Shown: positions 10,613-20,485 of the stretch, in pieces | How the letters are laid out: every line of letters begins with the position of its first letter | How positions within the stretch are numbered: the first letter of the stretch is position 1 | Assembly: GCF_030867145.1 (NCBI RefSeq) | Contig: NC_134434.1 | Span: forward strand, 8,432,001 to 8,496,000 | Direction of reading: 5' to 3' | Length of the DNA stretch: 64,000 nucleotides | Origin: Opisthocomus hoazin | Lineage: Eukaryota; Chordata; Aves; Opisthocomiformes; Opisthocomidae | The notes under the pieces: model-generated | Seen by the model: only the letters and a program-made list of their open reading frames with translations | Databases searched by the model: none | What the model was told of the DNA's origin: nothing | Position numbers and translations under genes: made by a program

Positions 10613-13600
10613 CCTTCTGCCTGGCTGGAGGGGGGGTCGGCGCCTCACCGCGGGTTTGCGGGCTGGACCTGACCCGCAGCCGTGGGTGGGAAGAGCCCTC
10701 CCCGCGCGTCCCCTTGCGCCATGGGGAATCCTCCGCTCGCCCCGCGCCGCCGCTTCCCCGCGGCTTTTCACGCTCGCCCGGCCGCGGCCTGAGGCAGCCC
10801 CGCGTCCGGAGGTGCGGGAACTCTCGGGACAGGGAACCGCTCCCAGCGAGCGCGATCCGGGGGGGCCCGGCGAGCGGAGCCGCCGCACCGCGCTCCCGCA
10901 GCCGGGGCCGCAGGCAGCAGCTCGCGGGTGGCCAGAGACCTGCGGTGCTGCGGAGATCCCTTCTCCCTCCGTGCGTGGCGTTGCGGGGACTCGGACCGAA
11001 GGCTGAGCTCGTGTTCTTCCCCTGGAAGGGCGATTTTACCTTTGCCCCCCGCAACCTCCGTTCCCCGCGAATGAGAATTTGCTGCGTGGTGCAACCCCGC
11101 GGGAGGGTGGGGAGCAGAACGCGAGGGGGTGTGGGGGGGCTGCACGGGGGGCGCGGGATCCCGCGGGGGATGCGGTGAGCGGAGGGGGCTGCTGCTAGGA
11201 CCCCACCCGGCGGCCGTTTGCGGGGTGCGGGGCTCGGCCGTCCTCCGGGGGCCGCGGGACGCTCCCCGGACGGCGAGGGGGGGGCTCCCGACCCGCTCCC
11301 CCCCGCCCTGCTCCTGGAGAGGGTCCGAGGGCCGCAGGAGTCGCGGGCTCGGGGGGGTCCGGCCAGGAGCTGCTCCCCCGCCGGTGCGGGGATTGCGGTC
11401 GGGGATGGCTCCGCACCCCGCAGCCGCCCCTCCCCGGGGAGCAGCCTGCCCGCGGGGGTTCAAACGCAAAGCTGCGGAGCGGGGGGCATCTCTGGCGGCC
11501 ACTCCCCCGGCCCCGCCGTGCCGTGTCCCCGCGGAGCCGTGTCACCGGGGACCGGGACCGGGATCAGGACCGGGACCGGGACGGGAAGGGGGGGACGGGG
11601 AGGGGGAGGGTGCCAGCCCCGCCGAGCAGGGGGGCTCCCCGCATTCCAGGCAGAGCAGGCTGGCGGTACCGCCTCGGTGCGTGGCACTGATGAGCCCGCT
11701 CTCGCGTGTACCGCAGCCTCCGGTAGCTCGAGAGAGACACCGAAATGCGGGAAAGGAGACGCAGAGGGGGTGCGGGGGGGACCCCCGGGGGCTGGAGGCA
11801 GTGGGGCGGCTCGGAGGGAGGGCGAAGGGCGTTTCGATCAGCCCCGCAACCTCTGCCCAGGGACGAAAGGCGGGGATACGGGGTTCGCAGCCGGACCCAG
11901 CGGCAGCCGGGGGTGCGGGGCCGCTTCTCCTCGGCGGGGAAAAAACCCAGGCGGGAAGGGAGACCCCGCGGCTGCCTCGCACTGCTCTGGGGCTGCTGCT
12001 TCGCGGGAATCGGGAGCGCGGGGGTGTCATCCACAGCCCGTGGGACAGGGACAGACAGCGGGTCGTTACGCTGTGTCTCCCCACTCTTAAAACGCCCCCC
12101 CCCCCGCACCCCGATATTTCACGCACCCCTGTGACCCGCCTCGCCCCGCGGGTTTGTGCCTTCGTCAGCCGCGGCTTTTATAAGATTAATTCCTCTCACT
12201 CGATCGTTTCAGTACAGCCGTGCCCGCACACACCGCACCCCACGCACCCCCGGGGGCGCGGGGCTCCCCGTCCCCAGCTGCTCCCACCCGCGGGTGCGGA
12301 GCTGCGTGGCGCCGCGGTGCCCGTCCGAGTGTCCAACGCCGGTCGTGGGGAAGGGGCACGGAGGTGGGACTCCCCCCCCCTACGCGGGGTCCCGCGTGGG
12401 ACAGGCGGAGCTGCTGGCAGCGGGACCACGGGGACGAGAGAGCGGGAAAGGGGGGCAGCAGCGGCTCAGACCGCGGCGGGGGGGGTCCCGGAGGGGGGGC
12501 AGAGGAGGGCAGCGTGGGGAGGGGGCAGTTTCCCCAGGAGAGCCGGAGCGGAGCGGGGCGGAAACCAGGGACCTGGGGGCGGCACCGGGGGCTTCGCGGA
12601 GGTCCGGGCGGCGGGGGGAGCCGCAGCGAGAAGTCGGGGGGGTGGGAGGGGCAGGATGAGGACACCTCCCCCCTTCGGCAAACACGGGGCGGGGGGGAGC
12701 TCCCGGGGACACCGGCCGGCTGCGTCCCGCGGTCCCGGCAGCAGCGGGAGCAAAACGAATCGGGGCCGAGAGAGCGGGGCAGAGCCTCAGCCCGGTGCGG
12801 GCGGGGGGCGGTGGCTCGGCGGGGTGGGGGGGGGCCAGGCCCGGCCCGGCCCGTCTCGGCTTGGCCAGGTTGAGCGCGGCCCGGTGCGGTGCCGGACCCC
12901 GCGTTGCAGCAGCGGCGGGGCGGCGGGCTCGGGTCTCGGTGGAGAGCCCCCTCCTCCCCCCCCCCCCTCCCTTCCCCTCCCGCCGCCGGCGCTCGGCCCC
13001 GCCCGCCCCGCTCCCGCTCGCACCGGGCACCTCCCGCCGCGCTCGGCTGTCCCGCGCCGTGCCACAGCCGACACCTCCCACCCCCCCGGGCCCAGGAACG
13101 CTGGCGTGGGGCGGGGGACACGCACCCACACCGCTGTGTCCCCTGCTCGGTGTCTGCCCGTCCCCGCGCGGGTGGAGGGACCGGTCCGCCCCGTCGGGGC
13201 ATCGGCCGTACCACCCGCCCGGCCCCGCTGTCCCCCGGCGCGGCCCCGCGGCTCGTCCCGGCCCCGCACCGCCCTCCCCGCCGCGCCGAGCCCCCCTCCC
13301 CAGACTCGCGTGGGTCACGGCGCCGTCCCCACGGGCTTCCCGCGAGGGCGTTTGGGCTGGTCCCGCGGGGAGCCGGTATCGGGACTGGTGTGGGGTTGAG
13401 GGGCCCGGTACCGGGCGGCGCGGCCCCGGGGCGGCCCCTCCCCGACGGGACGGTCCCCACGGCCCCTTCCCGGGCGGGCGGAGGGAAGCGACCCGCGGCC
13501 CCGGCGGTTCCGGAGTCCGTCGGCCGCGCTCCCCGGGCTGCGGGACGGCGGGTGCCAGCCCCGCGTGACCGTGTCCCGCGTTGGCCCGGGCAGCCACGAC

Positions 13601-14435
13601 CTGCGGCCGCTGCGGGCTCGGGGCGCTAAGGGGAGCGGGGGGCGATGCCGGTGGACGGAGCCGGCGGCTGCCGGGGGTCCCGGGACCTGCCCCGCTGCCG
13701 GGGGCGGGGGCGGAGGGGAGAGGGGCCCCGGGCCGGGGGGGGGTCGGGAGGGGCCGCCCGCCCCGCCACGACGGGGGCCGGTTCCCGAGGCTCCCGCTCT
13801 GCCTCCGCTTTGGGGAAAAAAGCCAGCACGGTAACAAAATGGCGGGGAAAGGGTGGGATTGTCACGGCGAGCCCGGCAGCGCAGCCCCGCCGACCCCCCC
13901 CGCACCCCCCGGCACCGCCCGGCCGGGCTCGGGGCGTCGGTGCCCGCGGCGGGCGGAGGGCGGGGGCCCCCCCTAGGCTGTGCCGCCGCCCGGCCCCGCC
14001 GCCCCGCACCGCTCCGGTACAGCCGCAGCTGCAGAAAATGGCTGCTCGGCGGAGCCCGCTGCCGGGGGGGGGGGCGGCGAGGAAGCGGCGCGGTCCCCCC
14101 CGCCGGTCGCGGCCCCCTCGGGGACGCCCTCGGGGCAGCGGGGCGGGGGGCGGTGGGTCCTCACCTGCGGGGCGGTGGGGGGGCGGGGGGCAGCCCGCCC
14201 CGCCCCGGTGTCCGTCCCGACCCCCCCTGCCAGGGCCGCCCCGCAGCCGCTCCCGCAGCGCCCAGTTTAAAACAGAATAAAACCAAAAATCGATGTGAAA
14301 CCGCAGCGGGGGCGGGAGCACGGGCGCGGGGACGCGGCTCGGCCACGGCAGCGGCTCCGCGGGGAAGCCGCAACGAAAACTCGTCCCCCCGCGCCCCCCC
14401 GCACCCCCCCGCCCGTCACGGCGGCGGCTCCCGGG

Positions 14436-15031
14436 CACGCGTGGGTGCGCGGCGAGGACCCGCGCTGCCCGTCCCGCCCGCGGCCCCGGGTTCGCTCCCC
14501 GCACTTCGCGAGTGTCCGCGGGGCGAGGGTGGCCTCCCGAAAGCGCGAGTGGGGGAGCCGGGCCGGAGGCGGTCTTTCCCCCGTGGGGGAGCGGCCGCGG
14601 GTGAGGCGGCAGCGTGGCGGATGGAGACGGGAATGTGTCCGTCCGGATGTCGCAGCCCGCGTGGGCCCCATGTACGGGGAAACCGCCGGACCCCCGGGGA
14701 GCCCCCGCCCCGCGCGCCTCTGCCGCCCATACTAAGCCCGGCAGCGGGGTCACGCGTGTCCGCGCAGGGCCGCGGCTCCCCGCTCCCAGTGCCCACGCGT
14801 GGTGCCGTGTTTGGGGGGGGGCCCACGGTCCCGCCGTCTCTGCGGCCCCGCTGGGACCCGTCCGCCCCCCCGCCCCCCCGTCCCCGCGGGACGCTTCTCC
14901 GTGGGTGGGCCGGCCACGCGCTCCCCCGCAACCCTCTTGGCAGACACCGGGACAGGCGGGGGGGGGGAGGGTGTCCTCCCGTCGGGGGTCACCGGTGGGA
15001 GCGGGGGGTGCCGACCCCGTCCCCACGCGTG
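14436..15031. promoter_or_regulatory. Densest cluster of CACGCGTG palindromes
   Basis: Four exact copies at 14436-14443, 14751-14758, 14794-14801 and 15024-15031. The 8-mer holds GCGTG on both strands, the core of AhR/HIF (bHLH-PAS) response elements, and the CACGCG class-C site of HES/HEY factors. The motifs are seen directly; binding is inference. Confidence 0.4.
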
Positions 15032-15131
15032 GGGGGGGGGGAGGGGGGCGTGTCCCGGGTGCGCGCGGGGGGGGCGGGGGGGGCGCGGGGCCGTTCCACC
15101 CGTGAGAGCCGGTTGCTGCGATACGCGCGGG

Positions 15132-15237
15132 CCAATCAGCGCTCACCGCGGGCGCCGGCACCGCTGCCTTATATGGCGCGCGCCGTCCGCGCGGCGCCGC
15201 GCTCATCGCCATATAAGGGCACGAACCTAAATACAGC
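15132..15237. promoter_or_regulatory. Candidate divergent promoter: CCAAT box plus inverted pair of CArG boxes
   Basis: CCAAT (15132-15136, in GGCCAATCAG context) precedes two perfect CArG boxes, CCTTATATGG (15167-15176) and CCATATAAGG (15209-15218). They are exact reverse complements with centres 42 bp apart. The match extends to 12-nt arms, 15167-15178 and 15207-15218. CC(A/T)6GG is the SRF consensus. The ATATAAGG cores also resemble TATA boxes, one for each direction. No exon was recognised on either side, so the transcript, if any, is unknown. Confidence 0.45.
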
Positions 15238-15380
15238 CTCGGCCCGGGGCGCGGGGGGCGGGGCCTGTCGGGGGCGGGGATGGGGCGGGGAAGTCCCGCC
15301 CCCTCCGGGCCCCGCCCCTCCCGCGGGAAGCTGCCGCCGCCGTTCATTAGGGGGAAGGCGAAGGGGCCGTCTCGCGCCGC

Positions 15381-15400
15381 TAATTGCTTTTGTTAACAAG
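15381..15400. promoter_or_regulatory. AT-rich motif island (TAATTG and TTGTTAACAA)
   Basis: A 20-bp AT-rich island in otherwise CpG-rich sequence. It holds a homeodomain-type TAATTG core next to a 10-bp palindrome TTGTTAACAA (15390-15399), which reads as two opposed SOX/HMG-type TTGT cores. Function is inferred only from motif content. Confidence 0.3.
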
Positions 15401-18400
15401 CGGGGTCGCGCGCGGGCAAGCCCCGCGTCCCCCCGTCACCCCCCGGCTGGGATCTGGCACCCGCGGGGCCACCGGGCACTGCGCTCCGTCCCGCCCCGGC
15501 GGGGCCGTCGGGTGGTCCCTTGCCCACTCGTGTCCGCTGCAACCGGGAGCGGATTCACCCTCCCGCCGTGCCCGCGGGCCGGGCAGCGCGGCACCGGCGT
15601 GGGGAGCGGCACGGCGGGACGGGGCCGCCCCGGTCAGACGGGGCGGGGGTCGTGGGGGGGGGGGATATCCCGGGGCGTTCGGGTTCCCTCGCTCGACTGC
15701 GCGCTCGGGCCTGCTCCTCCTTGGCCCCCTCCGCAGACAGCTCGCGTGGGTGTCCCTGCAGATCGCCGGCAAATCCCCAAACCCCGCAGACAAAAGGTCT
15801 TCTGCGCGGCCGGCCCGCAGCCGGGCGCGGGGCGCCGGACCCCCCGCCCCGGGAACGGCCCCTCCCCCGCAGCGGGACGCGGGTGGGGGCTCCGCCGCTC
15901 AGCCCTGCGAGGGACGAGGCGCCAGTGACGGCGCGGACACGCGTGGGGCGGCTCCCCGACGATTCGCGGCTGCGTGCCGCGGGAGGGGATGGCGGCCGCT
16001 GTCCTCCGGTGGGACAGCGGAGGGACACCCCACCCCCCCCAACTCGGGCTTCAGCAGAGCAGTGCGGTACGGTGGGGTCCCCGGGGCGAGGAGGCGACGG
16101 ACCACCCCCGGGGGCGGCGGGAGCGGCCGCCGCCGCCGCCATTTCCAGGAGGACGGTGCCACCTATGGAAAGCACCTGGAAGTCACCGGGCCGGGAAGCG
16201 TCGCGTTGCCGTGAGGAACCCCGGGGACCGGCCCGAGCCTCGCCCGCCGCCGCCCCCGCCGCTCCCCGCCCCCGGGGCCCGCACCGCACCGCCCCGGGCG
16301 GGGGGCGGCTCACGAGGTCGTCGGGGCCGCTGCGGTCGTTCAGCTTCGCCGCCCCCGGCCCCGCTATCCCCGGGGTGGATGCTCGGCTCGGTCCCGGGAA
16401 GGGCGGTGGGCTGCGTGCCCCTCGATCCCTGCTGACCGAGGGGTAACGACTCCCGGGACGGCGGGGAGCGGTGCGGGACCCCGGTCCCCCCTGCCGAGCC
16501 AGGGTGCCCGACGCGGGGGCTCCTCGGAGCGCGTCCCACGGGGGACCGAGCCCTGTCGCGTCGGCTCCATCCCGAGGGAGCGAGAGCAGCGCCGGGTGCG
16601 TGGACGGGGGGGTCGCGGACCGGAGGAAGAGGAGAGGAGGGCTCCGGGACGGGCGGGGGGCGGCGGCGGGACCGCACCGCTGAGGAGGCGGAGCGCGGAC
16701 CCCCCTGCACCCGCGCAGAGCAGTGCCCGCGCCCCCCCCCCCCCCCCCGGTCCCACGGGAAGGGGCAGCAGCCGTGCCCGGTGCAGTCCCGGGGGGCCGC
16801 CGGGCCTGAGCCGTGCCCACCGGGGCACGCTGCCCCCCACCCCGGTCCCGAATCCGATGTGCACCGCGTCGAGACGAAAACTTCCCCGCACGGGAATTGC
16901 TGTGCTGGGGCGAGCGGGGGGGGAGCGGACACCGCTGCCCGGGCACCCCCGGCGATCCCCACCCCCCCCCATCCCGGACCGGGGGTCCCCGGCGGCACCG
17001 GGCGATGCCGGGGGTCGGGGCGCGGGGCAGCGCCGTGACCCGGGGGAAGCGGGGGCGGAAACGCGGGCGGCCCGGTCCCGCCCGCCGCCAGCCCCCGGAT
17101 GACCGCAGCTCCGGGCCCGGGGGGGCTGGTCCTGCCCCTCCCGCGTGGGGTGCGAGTCCCGCAGCCCGGGGCCGGTCGCTTCCTCTCCGCTTCGCCCCGG
17201 GCTGCTCGGGAAGGAAGCGGCAGCGGCGCGGCGGGCGGGCCGCTCCCCGGGCCGGGGCAGGGCCGGGGGCTGGCGGTGCCGTCGGGTCCCCGGGGCCGCG
17301 CCCGCCCCGCCGGGACAGCCCGGCACCGGCCCGGGGGGGCCCGAATCTGCCCCGGGGCTCGTCCCGGCCCCGCTCGGCCGCCGGTGGGGGGAATCGTTTT
17401 CCCACCGGGCTTGGGAATGGGACCGGGACGGGAGCAGCCCGGAGCCGAACCGCGCGGAGGGGCAGGAAACCGGTGCTGGCCGCCTCGAGGGAGCAGGGGG
17501 GACGTCCACGACCGCAGAAATCTCGCGTGGAATGGGTCTCCGGGGCGCGCCCGGCCCTCCCCGGCGGTACCCACCCCCCGGCGGATCTCCGACCGGCACC
17601 GGCATCCCCGGCCGCCCGGGGAACCGGGACGGACCGACGGCTGGGCTGGGTCCTACCCGTCCACGCGTGGATCTCCGCGGGGCGGAGCAGCTCCTGAGGC
17701 GCGGCCGCGGGAGCGCGATGGGAGCCGCGGGGACGGAGCCCGGCTGCGGCGGGGGGGGTCTGTCCCGCCGGTGGCCGGCTTAGGGCCAGCTCCCTCCCGC
17801 TCCGCCGCCGCCCCCGCCCCAGCCGCGCTCGGACACGCGTGCTCGCCCCGCCGCCCCCACGCGCGGTTCCGCCATGGGCCGCAGCCTCCCGGTTTCGTTG
17901 CAAAGCTCGCAGCCGCGGAAGCCCCCGTGCAGCGAGAAACGGAGGAGGGGGGGAGCTGGGCGCTCGGCCTCCGGGGGGGCCCGCTGAGCCCCGAGGAGCT
18001 CATCGCACGCGTCCGGGCCGGGCGAGCGGGGAACCGGCGGCCGGGGGGCGGATTTGGCGTCAAAACGGGAGGAAACGGGGTTCGCCGCGGCGGCATGCGT
18101 CCGCGCTGAGCCCCGGGACCCCGCGGCAGGGCTGGGGGCGGAGGAGGCGCGGGGGCGAGGGGGTGTGTCCCCCCCCCGGGCTGAGACCCCCGTGGGGCGC
18201 CCGGGCAGCGGCTGCCGTTGGGCTCGGGAGCGCGGAGGGCGGCCCGTGCCCGCGCTCCGCTCCCCTGTCCCGGCCCGGCCGGGCGGGATCTCGCACCCCC
18301 CCCGCAGGGCCCCCGGTCCCGGGCGCGGGGGGGTCCCCGGATCCACTCCGGCAGCGGGAGGAGCCGCCCGGGAGAGCCGGGGCCGGTCCCGCACGCCGCT

Positions 18401-19107
18401 GCCTCGTCCCGCGGCGCCGGGGCGGCTCCGTCCCGCTTCCCCCCCGGGAAGAGACCCCACGAGAGGCCGCGGCCCCGGCCCCGGCTCACCCACGGCGGGG
18501 GGGTCTCCGGCCGGACCCCCACGCAGCGCCGGTCACTCCCCGCCGCTTTCCCCGCGCCGTGCTCGTTTGCGTTTCCCCTTCTCCCTGCACCCCCACCCCC
18601 CACCCCGCACCGCCACCGGGGACGCAGCCCCGGCCCCGCGCGTGTCCCGCGTGGGTCACGGCGGTGGACGGAGCCGTTCCCGCCGCTCAACCCTGCGCGG
18701 GAGACAGCGAGAGCCGCAGCCGCCCCCTCCCCGTCCCCACGCGTGACAGCGAGGCAGAAGCGCAGCCCGGAGCTCCGTGGCCCCTTCGTGCGGTGTTGGT
18801 GCCGGGGGGAGGGGGCCCGGCCCCGGTACCGGGCTTCCCGCCTTGCACCGGGGACACCGGCAGCGGCAGTGCGGGGCGAGCGCCCGGTTCCCGGGGCTGC
18901 AGCACCCACGCGGGCGCGGGGATGGGCCCCGCTCGGCCACGCCGCGGACGCTGCCCCGGGACCGCCGCGCCGCGCAGCAAGGGACCCCCCCGACCCCCCC
19001 CGACCCCCCCGGTGCCCCCGGGTCTCGCTTCTGCGCGGCAGCTTCCCAGGAGCAGGATCGGGGCTGCCCGCGTCCACGCCGATCCACGAGCCGCCCCGCG
19101 CCCCGCC

Positions 19108-19146
19108 GTAATTAACAACGATTAATTCGACATTAACGAAAAACTC
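19108..19146. promoter_or_regulatory. AT-rich island with three homeodomain-type ATTAA cores
   Basis: TAATTAAC, ATTAATTC and CATTAACG follow one another at 10-11 bp spacing, about one helical turn, in a 39-bp AT-rich stretch inside CpG-rich DNA 1.3 kb upstream of the CBX8 start. They may be homeobox factor sites; there is no functional evidence in the sequence itself. Confidence 0.3.
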
Positions 19147-20342
19147 GCCGGGACGACGCTGGCCGGGGGTCGGGGGGGTCGCGCCCCCCCCGCACGGCCC
19201 CTCCGCACCGGCGTCCGCTCCGGGCCGGGCCCCCGCGCAAAACCCGCGAGGGGGGGGTGCATGGGGCTGGGGGCCCACGGCAGCCGCGGCGTGGAAATGT
19301 GCCGCCTCCCCCCGTCAGCGCAGTCTCACCGGCGGCGACGGAGGGGGAGGGGGCTCTGCCCGCAGGGACCGGACCCACGCGCCCCGCGAGTCCCCCCGTG
19401 GGGGGCCCACCCGTGTCCCCCCCCACCGCAGGGGTCCCTGCGGCGGCCGTCGAGGCCCGCTCCCCCTCGGCTTCGAGCTCCTCAGCGGAGGACGCGGTGG
19501 GGCGGGGTGGGGACAGGCCCACGGGAGGCCTCGTCTGAGCTTGTCCCACATGGAAGGGGCCGCAGAAGCCCTCTCAGCCCCGCGCCCCACTCGCGGGGCA
19601 GCCCCACGCGGCTCCGCTGCCCCCGGACCCTTGGGAGCTGCTGCGAGCCGGAGGCTGGACGCGTCCCACGCGGGTCTCGGTCTCCCGTGGCCGTCTCGGG
19701 GGCGGGACGTGGGGCGGCGGGGCGACCGGCAGAGCCGGGAAGGGGTCCCGGGGTGAGTCCCGGTACCGGTTGGGAGCCCCGCAGTGCCTCCCGCGCACCC
19801 ACGCCACTCTGCTGACAGGCGGGGGGTGACAGGCACGACGAGTCCCGCGCGGGGCCGCCCCCCCGCCTCCCCCCTCCCGGGGAGCGGAGCCGGGCGCTGC
19901 CGGCGCGGGGAAGCAGAGCCCGCCGAGCTCCGGTCCGCCGGGAGGGACCCGCTTTCCCTCCGGAGCAGCGTCCCGCGGGTCCGCGCAGCTGCGTGGACTA
20001 TCGTCGCCCCCCACATTCACCGCTCCTCCGCGACCGGGGCCGTTTGCGCGCGAGCGCTCCCGCCTCCGACGCCGCTCCCTTTGTCCGAGCACCGGGGAGC
20101 GGCCCGAGGCCCCACCGCCCAACCCCGTCCAGGCGCTGCCGGGCCCGGCCCCGCGGCTGAGGGGGTGTTTGTGCCCCCCCACCCCCCCTGCCGCGCCGGC
20201 GCCGCCCCCCCCAACACACCGGGAGCGGGGCGGGGCGCTGGGGGCGTGGCTGGGCGTGCCTCGCCCCGCCCCCCCTCCGCCGGCCCCGCCCCGCGCTGAT
20301 CGGGACGCGGTGCACGTCGCGGGGCGGGGCCGGCGGCGCGGG

Positions 20343-20485
20343 CCAATGCGGCGCGGGCGGAATATTCCACCCGGCTCCGGCAGCAACAAGTGCGGGGGGG
20401 GCCGCGGCGCTGACGTCAGCGGGCGGAGTATTATGGTCTGGGCTGCGCTGGCGGCTGCCTGTGTGCTGCGAGCGGCCGCGTAAAC
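20343..20485 (+). promoter_or_regulatory. CBX8: CBX8 proximal promoter and 5' UTR
   Basis: Just upstream of the CBX8 ATG lie GC boxes (about 20318-20335), CCAAT (20343-20347), a 10-bp palindrome GGAATATTCC (20359-20368; the GAAnnTTC form fits a minimal heat-shock element) and a perfect palindromic CRE, TGACGTCA (20411-20418). No canonical TATA box is seen, consistent with a CpG-island promoter. The transcription start is probably between the CRE and the ATG. Confidence 0.55.

Larger units (their letters stand above)
10400..20485. other. About 10-kb CpG-rich block upstream of CBX8
   Basis: By eye this is a nearly continuous very GC-rich, CpG-rich stretch running into the CBX8 first exon. It is far longer than a usual promoter island. 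Stop codons are so rare that long frames appear on both strands (for example 11129-13399 on + and 15555-17903 on -). They overlap each other, are Pro/Arg/Gly/Ala-rich and match no family, so none is called coding. Embedded signals are listed separately: CACGCGTG palindromes, an inverted CArG pair, CCAAT and AT-rich motif islands. Such islands commonly mark Polycomb and developmental loci; a regulatory role here is inference. Confidence 0.75.

Noticed and set aside
11129-13399. Long + strand open frame (756 residues) in the CpG-rich block
   Set aside because: Composition is Pro/Arg/Gly/Ala only, equally long frames exist on the opposite strand, and no domain, start context or splice structure is seen. 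Stop-codon depletion in GC-rich DNA explains it.
13853-15928. Long + strand open frame (691 residues)
   Set aside because: It runs across the CArG/CCAAT region and overlaps a long minus-strand frame; low-complexity translation, no homology signal.
15555-17903. Long - strand open frame (782 residues)
   Set aside because: Same composition artefact; overlaps other long frames and contains several homopolymer C/G runs.
17653-19278. Long - strand open frame (541 residues)
   Set aside because: Proline/arginine/glycine-rich translation of CpG-rich DNA without any recognisable domain.
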